Assembly: GCA_045579305.1 (NCBI GenBank)
Contig: JAZNLY010000043.1
Location: forward strand, 1-12,527
Origin: Fimenecus sp045579305
GTDB taxonomy: Bacteria; Bacillota; Clostridia; Oscillospirales; Acutalibacteraceae
Direction: 5' to 3'
Length of the DNA stretch: 12,527 nucleotides
In this document: positions 6,584 through 12,527 of the stretch, one piece after another
Layout of the letters: each line of letters begins with the position of its first letter
Position numbering within the stretch: position 1 is the stretch's first letter
Translations under genes and position numbers: made by a program
The notes under the pieces: generated by a model
The model's database searches: none
What the model was told of the DNA's origin: nothing
The model's input: the letters and a program-made list of their open reading frames with translations, nothing else

Positions 6584-7528
6584 ATGATGTGCAATGATAA
6601 AAAGCACGTATCAGTGGTTGTTCCTATTTACAACGAAATTTCTATGATAAATGAGATTTACGACAGAATCAGTGCAGTATTCAAGAAATTAGAAAACTAT
6701 ACATACGAAATAGTATTCTTCGATGACGGCTCTACTGATGGCACACGCGATGCTGTTGAAAATCTCTGCTCTCAACACAGTGAAGTAAAAGGTGTTTTTT
6801 ACACAAGAAACTTTGGTTATCTCAGAAGCACTTTTTACTGTATGCAACAAGCAAAGGGAGATTGCGCCATTATTATCCATGCTGACTTGCAGAATCCTCC
6901 TGAAGTTATTCCTGAATTCCTTGAAAAGTGGGAGAAGGGTGCTCAGGTTGTGCTTGGTGTAAAAAATCAAAGCAGAGAAAACAAGTTTATCTATTTTTTG
7001 AGAACAATATTCTATTTTGTAATGATTAAAATTTTCGGTGTGAATATGTACCCTCATGCTACGGAATTTGAATTGTTTGACAGAAGCTTTATTGAAGTTC
7101 TTAAAAAGATAAAAGTAAACAATCCTTTTTTAAGAGGCATTGTCACTGAGTATGCATCAAGTATCGATTTTGTTTACTACATTCAGGATGCCAGAAAAAA
7201 AGGAAAATCAAAGTTTAATGTTAATAAATACTATGACTTCGCAATTTGCGGCATAACACAACATTCAAATCGTTTTCCGAGAAAAGTAATTTTTGCTTGT
7301 GTGATTGCACTTATTATTATGTTGTTAGAGTTTTGCTTTGTTGTAATTCCGAATTTCTTTATGGAAGAAATACTCGGTATTGCAAACGCCATTGTTTTAA
7401 GATGTATTCTGGCAGCAGTTTTAATTGCAATTATAGTTGTTGCAATTCTGTTTGAATATGTTATTTCCATTAAGAATAACATTGACGAAAAGCCATTGGT
7501 TGTTGAAGAAAAAAGAATAAACTACTAA
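6584..7528 (+). CDS. Polyprenyl-phosphate glycosyltransferase, GtrB/DPM1-like family 2
   Basis: A 314-residue protein with the GtrB/DPM1 layout. The GT-A catalytic domain covers about residues 8-225 (VSVVVPIYNE at 9-18; FFDDGSTDGT at 45-54; IIHADLQNPPE at 97-107; FLRG at 182-185), followed by two membrane helices at about 235-255 and 267-292. Such enzymes transfer a sugar from an NDP-sugar to polyprenyl phosphate on the cytoplasmic face. In most relatives the metal-binding motif is DAD followed by LQDPPE. Here it is HAD followed by LQNPPE, so the first Asp is His99. The start is one of two adjacent ATGs (6584 or 6587) with AGGTGA just upstream. The gene begins 10 bases after the radical SAM gene and is surely co-transcribed. 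It probably supplies the lipid-linked sugar for the divergent GT-C-like protein; the sugar is unknown. Confidence 0.85.
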   Translation: MMCNDKKHVSVVVPIYNEISMINEIYDRISAVFKKLENYTYEIVFFDDGSTDGTRDAVENLCSQHSEVKGVFYTRNFGYLRSTFYCMQQAKGDCAIIIHADLQNPPEVIPEFLEKWEKGAQVVLGVKNQSRENKFIYFLRTIFYFVMIKIFGVNMYPHATEFELFDRSFIEVLKKIKVNNPFLRGIVTEYASSIDFVYYIQDARKKGKSKFNVNKYYDFAICGITQHSNRFPRKVIFACVIALIIMLLEFCFVVIPNFFMEEILGIANAIVLRCILAAVLIAIIVVAILFEYVISIKNNIDEKPLVVEEKRINY

Positions 7529-7556
7529 GATATAAAAATGTAAAGAGGAAATTTTA

Positions 7557-8282
7557 ATGGTTGGTGTAATATTGGCAGCCGGTGACGGCAAACGCCTGAA
7601 AAACAGCAAAAATGAAGATTGCTGTAAACCACTTATAAAATTAAATAAAAAGCACCTAATAACCTATGCTTTGGACAATTTAGCACAGTTGAATATTCCT
7701 GAGGCTTATATTGTCATCGGTAAAGAAGGTACTTTGATTAAAAGTGCTATCGGTAGTGAATATGAGGGTATAAAGATTCATTATGTTTGTCAGCAAGAAC
7801 AAAAGGGCTTAGTGAATGCTTTTTTCCAGGCGCTGAAGGTTATAGACAGTAATGAAACAGTAATATTACAATTGTCCGATGAAATTTTTGTGGATTTGAA
7901 CACCGGGTCAATCAGAAATGCACTGGAAACAGGGGCGTTTGACTTTTATTGTGGTGTCACATCTGAAGAAAATCCTGAAAAAATAAAAAATAATTTTTCT
8001 GTGGAGACAGACAGTGAAGGTCTGCTTATTAAATGCACCGAAAAGCCACAGGTTGTTACCAACAATATAAAGGGCACGGGCTTTAGCATTTTTAATGGCA
8101 AAACACAGGAAATCATAAAAGAAACATATGAGTCAAAGCCTGAGAAGCTTTATGATTTATGTGACTGTTTTAATTATTTAGTAGCAAATCACCGTGGCTT
8201 AGCACTTACTGTTGCAAAAAAAGAGTTTAATATCAATACTGTTTCCGATTTAACAGAAGCAGAGGTATTCTTCAAAAATTAA
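7557..8282 (+). CDS. Sugar nucleotidyltransferase (NTP_transferase family)
   Basis: A 241-residue single-domain cytosolic protein of the nucleotidyltransferase fold that activates sugar 1-phosphates to NDP-sugars. The N-terminal nucleotide loop is GVILAAGDGKRLKN (residues 3-16). Lys24-Pro25 in CCKPLIKL is the conserved KP pair, Asp108 in LQLSDEIFVD is the probable metal-binding Asp (usually GD), EKP follows at 162-164, and NINTVSDL at 225-232 matches the NINTPEDL-type end of the family. There is no C-terminal beta-helix or acyltransferase domain, so it resembles RmlA- or RfbF-type enzymes rather than GlmU. The ATG at 7557 has GAGG 8 bases upstream. It is the third gene of the operon, 28 bases after the glycosyltransferase and followed by a terminator. 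It probably makes the donor for that enzyme; the sugar and nucleotide are unknown. Confidence 0.82.
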   Translation: MVGVILAAGDGKRLKNSKNEDCCKPLIKLNKKHLITYALDNLAQLNIPEAYIVIGKEGTLIKSAIGSEYEGIKIHYVCQQEQKGLVNAFFQALKVIDSNETVILQLSDEIFVDLNTGSIRNALETGAFDFYCGVTSEENPEKIKNNFSVETDSEGLLIKCTEKPQVVTNNIKGTGFSIFNGKTQEIIKETYESKPEKLYDLCDCFNYLVANHRGLALTVAKKEFNINTVSDLTEAEVFFKN

Positions 8283-8311
8283 ACAAGGAGTATTCTTTCT
8301 GAAATTTAAAA

Positions 8312-8337
8312 GGGACATCGTGTGATGTCCCCTTTTT
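8312..8337. terminator. Intrinsic terminator between convergent operons
   Basis: GGGACATC (8312-8319) pairs with GATGTCCC (8324-8331) around a GTGT loop and is followed on the plus strand by CTTTTT. On the minus strand it is followed by TTTTAAATTT, so it can also end the hydrolase and small-peptide transcript. Confidence 0.85.
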
Positions 8338-8355
8338 CATATTCATATTAAATTT

Positions 8356-8421
8356 TTAGAATGGTAACCAGCTTGTTAAAAAATAAATAATGTCTGAAAG
8401 TAACGCTAAAATTGCTAACAT
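8356..8421 (-). CDS. 21-residue hydrophobic small peptide gene
   Basis: An unannotated-size open reading frame: ATG at 8419-8421, stop TAA at 8356-8358. It begins MLAILALL and ends TSWLPF, with a single Asp (SDII) in the middle and no basic residue, so it should be a short membrane-associated helix. AAAGGAG lies 8 bases before the ATG, one of the better ribosome binding sites in the window. The gene starts 33 bases after the stop codon of the dockerin hydrolase on the same strand and ends 18 bases before the bidirectional hairpin, so it fits as the last cistron of that transcript. No promoter of its own is obvious. Its role is unknown; possibilities include a small membrane regulator or a peptide toxin. 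A chance ORF is less likely given the RBS. Confidence 0.5.
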   Translation of the reverse strand: MLAILALLSDIIYFLTSWLPF

Positions 8422-8454
8422 TTTTCTCACTCCTTTATTTTTATATTATTATGG

Positions 8455-10080
8455 TTATATCATATTTACAATAATTCTCATATCAATTATTGTAACTTCA
8501 CCATCACCATTAGCATCTGCTCTTGCGAAATAATCTTCAGGCAAGGTTTCTCCACCAATGATATGTACGAGAACATAAATCAAATCGATTACATTCACAT
8601 TTCCGTCACCTGTCACATCACCATTACCACAGTTAAACGGAACAAGCTGTGGGATTTCTGAATTATAGTACATAAACTGTGGATACTGAGGATTTGACTC
8701 TACTGTATACTGTTCATTGGCAGTAAGCAACCAGATATAGAAGTCGCAAGTACCGTCGTCGAGTCTGTATGCAATATGTCCCCAGTTCTTTGTAATCCAG
8801 GTCTGCATTGGAGCCTGTGCTGTTGAAACGTCAACAACATTATCAGGGGACACCATATCCTTTCCGTTATCTACTGCCTGAACATAATCGTCACCAAGAG
8901 TTTCACCAATATCTGCAACTGTTGCAAAACCACTTGTGTTATATGTTTCAATTACGCCGTCAGAATTCCAACGTGCAGTATCTGTAACAGGGGCAATAAA
9001 TTTGTTGTAGTTTGAAACGCAGAAATAGTTTACGTCATCACTTTCAACCATTTCCTGTACACGCTCAGTTGTCTTGCTTGCAACTTTCTCGTAATAATCA
9101 TTTACAAATTTCCGGAGCTCAGGACCGGCACCAACAAGCATATTGTCCATAGCTTCTTCGAAATGATATTCAGGGATAAAGCACCAGAATGATGGAAGAT
9201 AACCGAAAACAGGGATTAAAACTTCCTCATAAATTCTGTCACCTGCAACCTCAAAAAGATTATTGGCAACCTTTGCAAGTTCTTTGAAAAGTGGAATATA
9301 TGGGATGAGTGAAGCATATTCAGCAGTTCCGTAAATGCTCTGTGCTATGAGTCCGCCAAGGGCTTCACCGTCGATTTGAGGATTGCCGATGAAAAGCTGA
9401 CCCAACATTTCAAGTCCGTTGAATGCCGAATTTGCCATAACAACTGTTTGTACATCGTCATATCCGTAAAGAGCCAGGTATGTATTTGTCATACATCCGC
9501 CCATACTCTCTGCGCAAAGAGCAACTTTGTCATGACCTGACTTTTCTTTAACTTCCTTGATAAACTGATTAAGGTCCTTTGCAATATCAAATGGGTTTGC
9601 AGTCCAGTCATAGATGAAAAGATATGAATGTTTCTCACCCAATTCATTATATACAGCCTTCGCAAGGGCTGTTTCTGAACTTACATCCTCATCTGTCATA
9701 TCCTTATATGTTTCAATGGGGTCACTTGTATAGTTATTAACTGTAACAACCGACTTACGGTTAAGATTGTTGTCGTATGAAACAGGGCCGAAAATAGATT
9801 TTACAGCCTTACTGAGACCGTCAACAAGTGCGTCAGTATTCCATGTAAGAAGGAATTCTGCAAGCTCAGGAACTACGGGTAAAATACCATTTACAATGTT
9901 TTCAGCAGAAAAAACCTCGTTTCCTTCACCATCATAAAGAGTTTCACCTATACCTCTTACCTGCACAATGGGAACATTACCACAGTCACATCCGTTTTCT
10001 GCTGCAATTCCCGGCATAAGAAGTGTGAAAAGCATAACCAATGCCATAAGCACACTTACCATTACCTTTGTCTTTTTCAT
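8455..10080 (-). CDS. Secreted alpha/beta hydrolase (esterase/lipase-like) with C-terminal type I dockerin
   Basis: A 541-residue exported protein. The signal peptide is MKKTKVMVSVLMALVMLFTL, with likely cleavage after about Ala27 (GIAA/ENG). I chose the ATG at 10080 because AGGAGGATG is directly upstream; an earlier start would bury the signal. The hydrolase domain has VPIVQVRGIG (36-45) at the oxyanion-loop position, where HG is usual. The nucleophile elbow is CAESMGG (189-195) with Ser192, and WGHIAYRLDDG (433-443) carries probable catalytic His435; the acid residue is not certain. Residues 485-541 are a dockerin: GDVTGDGNVNVIDL (487-500) and ADANGDGEVTIIDM (521-534) are the two calcium-binding F-hand repeats. 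The dockerin predicts binding to a cohesin, on a scaffoldin or the cell surface. The substrate may be an acetyl or feruloyl ester of plant polysaccharide, or a lipid; the sequence does not decide. No cohesin gene is in the window. Confidence 0.85.
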   Translation of the reverse strand: MKKTKVMVSVLMALVMLFTLLMPGIAAENGCDCGNVPIVQVRGIGETLYDGEGNEVFSAENIVNGILPVVPELAEFLLTWNTDALVDGLSKAVKSIFGPVSYDNNLNRKSVVTVNNYTSDPIETYKDMTDEDVSSETALAKAVYNELGEKHSYLFIYDWTANPFDIAKDLNQFIKEVKEKSGHDKVALCAESMGGCMTNTYLALYGYDDVQTVVMANSAFNGLEMLGQLFIGNPQIDGEALGGLIAQSIYGTAEYASLIPYIPLFKELAKVANNLFEVAGDRIYEEVLIPVFGYLPSFWCFIPEYHFEEAMDNMLVGAGPELRKFVNDYYEKVASKTTERVQEMVESDDVNYFCVSNYNKFIAPVTDTARWNSDGVIETYNTSGFATVADIGETLGDDYVQAVDNGKDMVSPDNVVDVSTAQAPMQTWITKNWGHIAYRLDDGTCDFYIWLLTANEQYTVESNPQYPQFMYYNSEIPQLVPFNCGNGDVTGDGNVNVIDLIYVLVHIIGGETLPEDYFARADANGDGEVTIIDMRIIVNMI

Positions 10081-10111
10081 AAAACATCCTCCTGCATTGT
10101 ACTTCAAGGAC

Positions 10112-10140
10112 ATTTTACCATAAGATTCTGATTTTTACAA
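10112..10140 (-). promoter_or_regulatory. Probable promoter of the dockerin hydrolase gene
   Basis: On the minus strand TTGTAA (10135-10140) and TAAAAT (10112-10117) lie 17 bases apart and the -10 box is preceded by TGG, an extended -10. It sits in the 72-base gap after the S1 protein gene, with transcription starting near 10105, upstream of the AGGAGG ribosome binding site. Confidence 0.5.
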
Positions 10141-10152
10141 TAAAAATTATAC

Positions 10153-11076
10153 TTAAAAGACACTTTCAATGATTTTGTCCGCTGTTTCAGGTGAATATTG
10201 CCAGGAATCAATATGGTTACCGTTAAAATAGTACTTTACGGGAGTCATATTGTTCTTTTCAGGAAAACTGTCCACAATGGAAAGCTTGATTTTCATTTTT
10301 TCAGGGTTAATGCTCTTGATATAAACACTTGCCGAGTCCCCTTCACAAACATCGTCCGAATACTCTGCAAGTCCTGCAAGGTTTGGTGAAAGTTCAATAA
10401 AGACTCCGTACTTTTCAATTGAACGAACAATTCCCGCCACCGTCTGACCTGCCTTGAAATTCTCTGCATTTTCTTCCCACGTGCCAAGAAGCTCTTTGTG
10501 AGAAAGGGTGACTCTGCCCATTTCATCAATGCTTTTTACAACTGCTTTGATAATTGTATTAACGGCAAAACGCACATTTGGATGTGGAATACGTGAAACA
10601 GAAATACTGTCAATAGGTAAGAGTGCAGAAATTCCACATCCTATGTCACAGAATGACCCAAAAGACTCGTTATGGGTAATTTTCGCATCAATTATGTCAC
10701 CCGGCATAAGATTTTTTATGTATTCCTCGACACATTCCTCCTGCACTCGTCTTCGGCTTAAAATTGCAGTGCGATTCCCTGCCTCGTCATCCATAAAATC
10801 AATAATTTTAAAGCAAACGGACTTATTAACCCTTGAAATTATGGCAATATCACGGACACTTCCGTCAGAAATGCCTATTGCACATTCTTCACGAGGGATA
10901 ATTCCCTGAATCACGCCCAAATCCACATATAGATTATGCTCGCGGTCACAGAGAGTGACTTTTCCCTCAATAATTTTTTCATTAAAAAAGCACTCACGAA
11001 GATTGTTTATACTCTCCATACACTTTTTATTCTGTCTGCTGTCAAAGAGAATCCCCTCGGGGTAATATTTTTTCAT
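10153..11076 (-). CDS. S1 RNA-binding domain protein (ribosomal protein S1-like, three S1 domains)
   Basis: A 307-residue cytoplasmic protein made of three OB-fold S1 domains: about residues 33-109 (IIEGKVTLCDREHNLYVDLG; AILSRRR), 124-195 (PGDIIDAKI; SFGSFCDIGCGISALLPI; RVTLSHKE) and 207-268 (FKAGQTVAGIVRSIEKYGVFIEL; LAGLAEYS; KIKLSI). The third domain is closest to the classical consensus. This is shorter than the four-domain S1 (about 380 residues) of many Firmicutes and much shorter than the six-domain E. coli protein. It probably binds mRNA at or near the ribosome. I chose the ATG at 11076 because AAAGGTG lies 6 bases before it; the in-frame GTG at 11085 lies inside this RBS. It is transcribed away from DUF951-prfA, so translation-related genes sit on both sides of the divergent gap. 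The C-terminal 40 residues have no recognised domain. Confidence 0.82.
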   Translation of the reverse strand: MKKYYPEGILFDSRQNKKCMESINNLRECFFNEKIIEGKVTLCDREHNLYVDLGVIQGIIPREECAIGISDGSVRDIAIISRVNKSVCFKIIDFMDDEAGNRTAILSRRRVQEECVEEYIKNLMPGDIIDAKITHNESFGSFCDIGCGISALLPIDSISVSRIPHPNVRFAVNTIIKAVVKSIDEMGRVTLSHKELLGTWEENAENFKAGQTVAGIVRSIEKYGVFIELSPNLAGLAEYSDDVCEGDSASVYIKSINPEKMKIKLSIVDSFPEKNNMTPVKYYFNGNHIDSWQYSPETADKIIESVF

Positions 11077-11156
11077 AAGCTTCACCTTTATTTTAGAAAT
11101 GATAATAAAGAATATGAAAGAAACCGGGAAAAGAGAATAAAAAAGTATTTTATTTT

Positions 11157-11183
11157 TTGGACATTTATGGTATCATATATAAT
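11157..11183 (+). promoter_or_regulatory. Possible promoter of the DUF951-prfA operon
   Basis: A perfect TATAAT lies at 11178-11183 and TTGGAC at 11157-11162, but the spacing of 15 is short and the -35 box is off by one inserted G. If this box is used, transcription would begin near 11190, leaving almost no leader before the ATG at 11194. Confidence 0.35.
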
Positions 11184-11193
11184 GGTGAGAATT

Positions 11194-11391
11194 ATGGATA
11201 TAAAACTTAACGATATTCTTGTAATGAAAAAAGAACACCCTTGTGGAGGAAAGGATTTTCTTGTCCTTCGTGCAGGAATGGATTTCCGTGTCCGTTGTGT
11301 AAAATGCAACCGTGAGGTTATGGTACCAAGGGTAAAGATTGAAAAGAATATCAAGAAAGTAATAAGAGACGGAGTACAGGTAAATGTTTGA
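11194..11391 (+). CDS. DUF951 family protein
   Basis: A 65-residue basic protein matching the small Firmicutes family DUF951 along its whole length: MDIKLNDILVMKKEHPCGG, then FLVLRAGMDFRVRCVKCNREVMVPRVKIEKNIKKV. The conserved HPCGG and CxxC (CVKC) give three cysteines, a pattern that would suit metal binding, and the basic C-terminal helix would suit nucleic-acid binding; the function is not established. I use the ATG at 11194, the family's usual start, with GGTGAG 4 bases before it. An in-frame ATG at 11182 would add four residues. The stop TGA at 11389-11391 lies inside the first codons of prfA, an eight-base overlap that indicates coupled translation. Confidence 0.85.
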   Translation: MDIKLNDILVMKKEHPCGGKDFLVLRAGMDFRVRCVKCNREVMVPRVKIEKNIKKVIRDGVQVNV

Positions 11392-12454
11392 TAAATTATT
11401 GGGAATTGAAGAAAGATTTGAAAATGTGAATGAGCAACTCTGTGACCCTGCAACTGTGGGTGACCAGCAGTTATATACAAAGTTGATGAAAGAACTTAAA
11501 CAATTGACTCCTGTTGTCGAAAAATTCCGTGAATACAAAGGTTACAAAGACACTTTTGAGGAGTCAAAAATGCTTCTCGACGAAGGTGGAATGGACAAGG
11601 ATTTCAAGGAAATGGTGCAGGAGGAATTTGAAACTGCAAAAGAACAACTTGAAGTGACCTGGGAAGAGCTTAAAATTCTTCTTCTTCCTCGTGACCCTAA
11701 CGATGACCGAAGTGTTATTATTGAAATCCGTGGTGGTGCAGGTGGTGAAGAGGCTGCACTTTTCGCAAACTCACTTTTCAGAATGTACACAATGTATGCC
11801 GAGGCCCGTGGTTGGAAAATGGAAATCCTTTCTGAAAATCCAACTGAACTTGGTGGTTACAAGGAAGTTATTTTCTCTGTTGACGGTGACGGTGCATACT
11901 CACGATTCAAGTTTGAAAGTGGTGTTCACAGAGTTCAGCGTGTTCCTGAAACTGAAAGTCAGGGCAGAATTCAGACTTCAACTGTTACTGTTGCTGTTCT
12001 TCCTGAAGCAGAGGATGTTGACTTTGAGCTTAACCCTGCCGATTTACAGATTGACGTTTTCCGTTCAAGCGGTGCAGGTGGACAGAAAGTTAACAAGACT
12101 TCTTCTGCAATCCGTGTTACTCACCTTCCTACCGGTATGGTGGTTGAGTGTCAGGACGAGAGAAGTCAGCACAAAAACAAGGACAAAGCACTTAAAGTTC
12201 TTCGTTCACGACTTCTTGAAATTGAACAGGCAAAGCACGATGCTGTAATTGCAGGACAGAGAAAGAGTCAGGTTGGTACCGGTGACAGAAGTGAACGAAT
12301 CAGAACATACAACTTCCCACAAGGTCGTGTAAGTGACCACAGAATCGGTCTTACTCTTTATAAAATCGAACAGATTATGAATGGTGACATAGACGAAATT
12401 ATTGATGCACTCATCACTGCAGATACAGCAGAAAAATTAAAGGCGAATGAATAA
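11384..12454 (+). CDS. prfA: Peptide chain release factor 1
   Basis: A 356-residue protein of full RF1 length, which ends translation at UAA and UAG. In order: an N-terminal helical domain (about residues 1-100), GGAGGEEAALFA (117-128), the codon-reading loop VPETESQGRIQTST with the PxT tripeptide Pro188-Glu189-Thr190 that marks RF1 rather than RF2 (which has SPF), and the peptidyl-tRNA hydrolysis motif GAGGQKVNKTSS (230-241) with Gly232-Gly233-Gln234. The C-terminal RTYNFPQGRVSDHR is typical. One oddity is Gln197 where RF1 proteins I know have His (GRIHTST). That His stacks on the stop codon in Thermus RF1 structures. The ATG at 11384 overlaps the end of DUF951, with GGAG 9 bases upstream. 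The next gene starts on the last base of the prfA stop codon. Confidence 0.96.
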   Translation: MFDKLLGIEERFENVNEQLCDPATVGDQQLYTKLMKELKQLTPVVEKFREYKGYKDTFEESKMLLDEGGMDKDFKEMVQEEFETAKEQLEVTWEELKILLLPRDPNDDRSVIIEIRGGAGGEEAALFANSLFRMYTMYAEARGWKMEILSENPTELGGYKEVIFSVDGDGAYSRFKFESGVHRVQRVPETESQGRIQTSTVTVAVLPEAEDVDFELNPADLQIDVFRSSGAGGQKVNKTSSAIRVTHLPTGMVVECQDERSQHKNKDKALKVLRSRLLEIEQAKHDAVIAGQRKSQVGTGDRSERIRTYNFPQGRVSDHRIGLTLYKIEQIMNGDIDEIIDALITADTAEKLKANE

Positions 12455-12527
12455 TGAAAACAGTAGTAATTGATATTACAACTGAATATGAAAAAGCATT
12501 GAATGAGGCTGAAAGGCTCATAAATGA
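12454..12527 (+). CDS. Start of a gene after prfA, possibly Sua5/TsaC threonylcarbamoyl-AMP synthase, partial
   Basis: The ATG at 12454 shares its A with the prfA stop (TAATG), so the gene is translationally coupled. Only 24 complete codons are visible: MKTVVIDITTEYEKALNEAE, then RLIN. In Firmicutes the gene for Sua5/YwlC, which makes threonylcarbamoyl-AMP for the t6A modification of tRNA, lies near prfA, and its N-terminus has this layout: a short strand, then a helix ending just before the GGLVAFPTETVYGLG motif. That motif lies outside the window, so the identification is an inference from position and a short N-terminus. PrmC, the RF methyltransferase often found next to prfA, is the main alternative but begins differently. 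Confidence 0.45.
   Translation, partial: MKTVVIDITTEYEKALNEAERLIN

Noticed and set aside
8286..8325. AAGGAG after the nucleotidyltransferase stop, suggesting a further small gene on the plus strand
   Set aside because: No ATG, GTG or TTG follows at a usable distance in an open frame; the only possible reading ends within the terminator hairpin.
10508..10909. Plus-strand ORF of 133 codons inside the S1 protein gene
   Set aside because: It lies antisense to a gene with three clear S1 domains, has no RBS and no recognisable domain.
11088..11480. Minus-strand ORF of 130 codons across the divergent gap
   Set aside because: It is antisense to DUF951 and the start of prfA, rich in Ser/Ile/Phe as expected from antisense of AT-rich coding DNA, with no RBS.
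11691..12248. Plus-strand ORF of 185 codons within prfA
   Set aside because: It is an alternative frame of prfA, Leu/Val-rich from codon shift, and matches nothing; prfA is unmistakable.

Overview
The window looks like a low-GC, Gram-positive gut or rumen Clostridia chromosome, most probably of the Oscillospirales/Ruminococcus type. Four things point there: strong AGGAGG-type ribosome binding sites, AT-rich sigma-A promoters with extended TGn -10 boxes, small clostridial proteins (DUF951 and a DUF6514-like protein), and a secreted hydrolase ending in a type I dockerin, the module used for cohesin (cellulosome-type) docking. This is inference from gene content; no rRNA or other taxonomic marker is present.

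Layout. 1-1140 (minus strand): a small DUF6514-like gene, then its own promoter, an ECF-type sigma factor and an overlapping single-pass membrane protein that is probably its anti-sigma factor and runs off the left edge. 1141-1601 is a 460-base gene-free stretch. It holds a 3' fragment of a tRNA gene, a hairpin, a cluster of inverted CATTCTGAG-type repeats and the promoter of the next gene; I see nothing definite in 1141-1259. 1602-2924 (plus): a lipoprotein metallophosphoesterase, followed by terminators that also serve the convergent gene. 3105-8282 is a divergent cell-surface glycan region. A GT-C-like polytopic membrane protein lies on the minus strand. A three-gene plus-strand operon (B12-binding-type radical SAM enzyme, GtrB/DPM1-like polyprenyl-phosphate glycosyltransferase, sugar nucleotidyltransferase) starts from a promoter facing away from it, and the operon ends at a hairpin terminator. 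8356-10080 (minus): a secreted alpha/beta hydrolase with a dockerin, followed by an unannotated 21-residue hydrophobic peptide gene with a strong RBS. 10153-11076 (minus): a three-domain S1 RNA-binding protein. 11194-12527 (plus): DUF951, prfA (release factor 1) and the start of a gene that resembles Sua5/TsaC, in overlapping order.

How the genes may work together. The glycan genes fit one pathway: the nucleotidyltransferase makes an NDP-sugar, the GtrB-like enzyme loads it onto polyprenyl phosphate, the radical SAM enzyme alters the lipid or sugar, and the GT-C protein uses the lipid-linked sugar outside the membrane. The right end is a translation block (S1 protein, DUF951, RF1, probable tRNA-modification enzyme). 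The sigma/anti-sigma pair is a regulatory unit whose targets are not visible here.

The points I would look at first are the 21-residue peptide gene, the covarying hairpin repeats with the nearby tRNA scar, the missing Asn of the GNH motif in the metallophosphoesterase, the glycan module, and the His-to-Gln change in the stop-codon reading loop of RF1.
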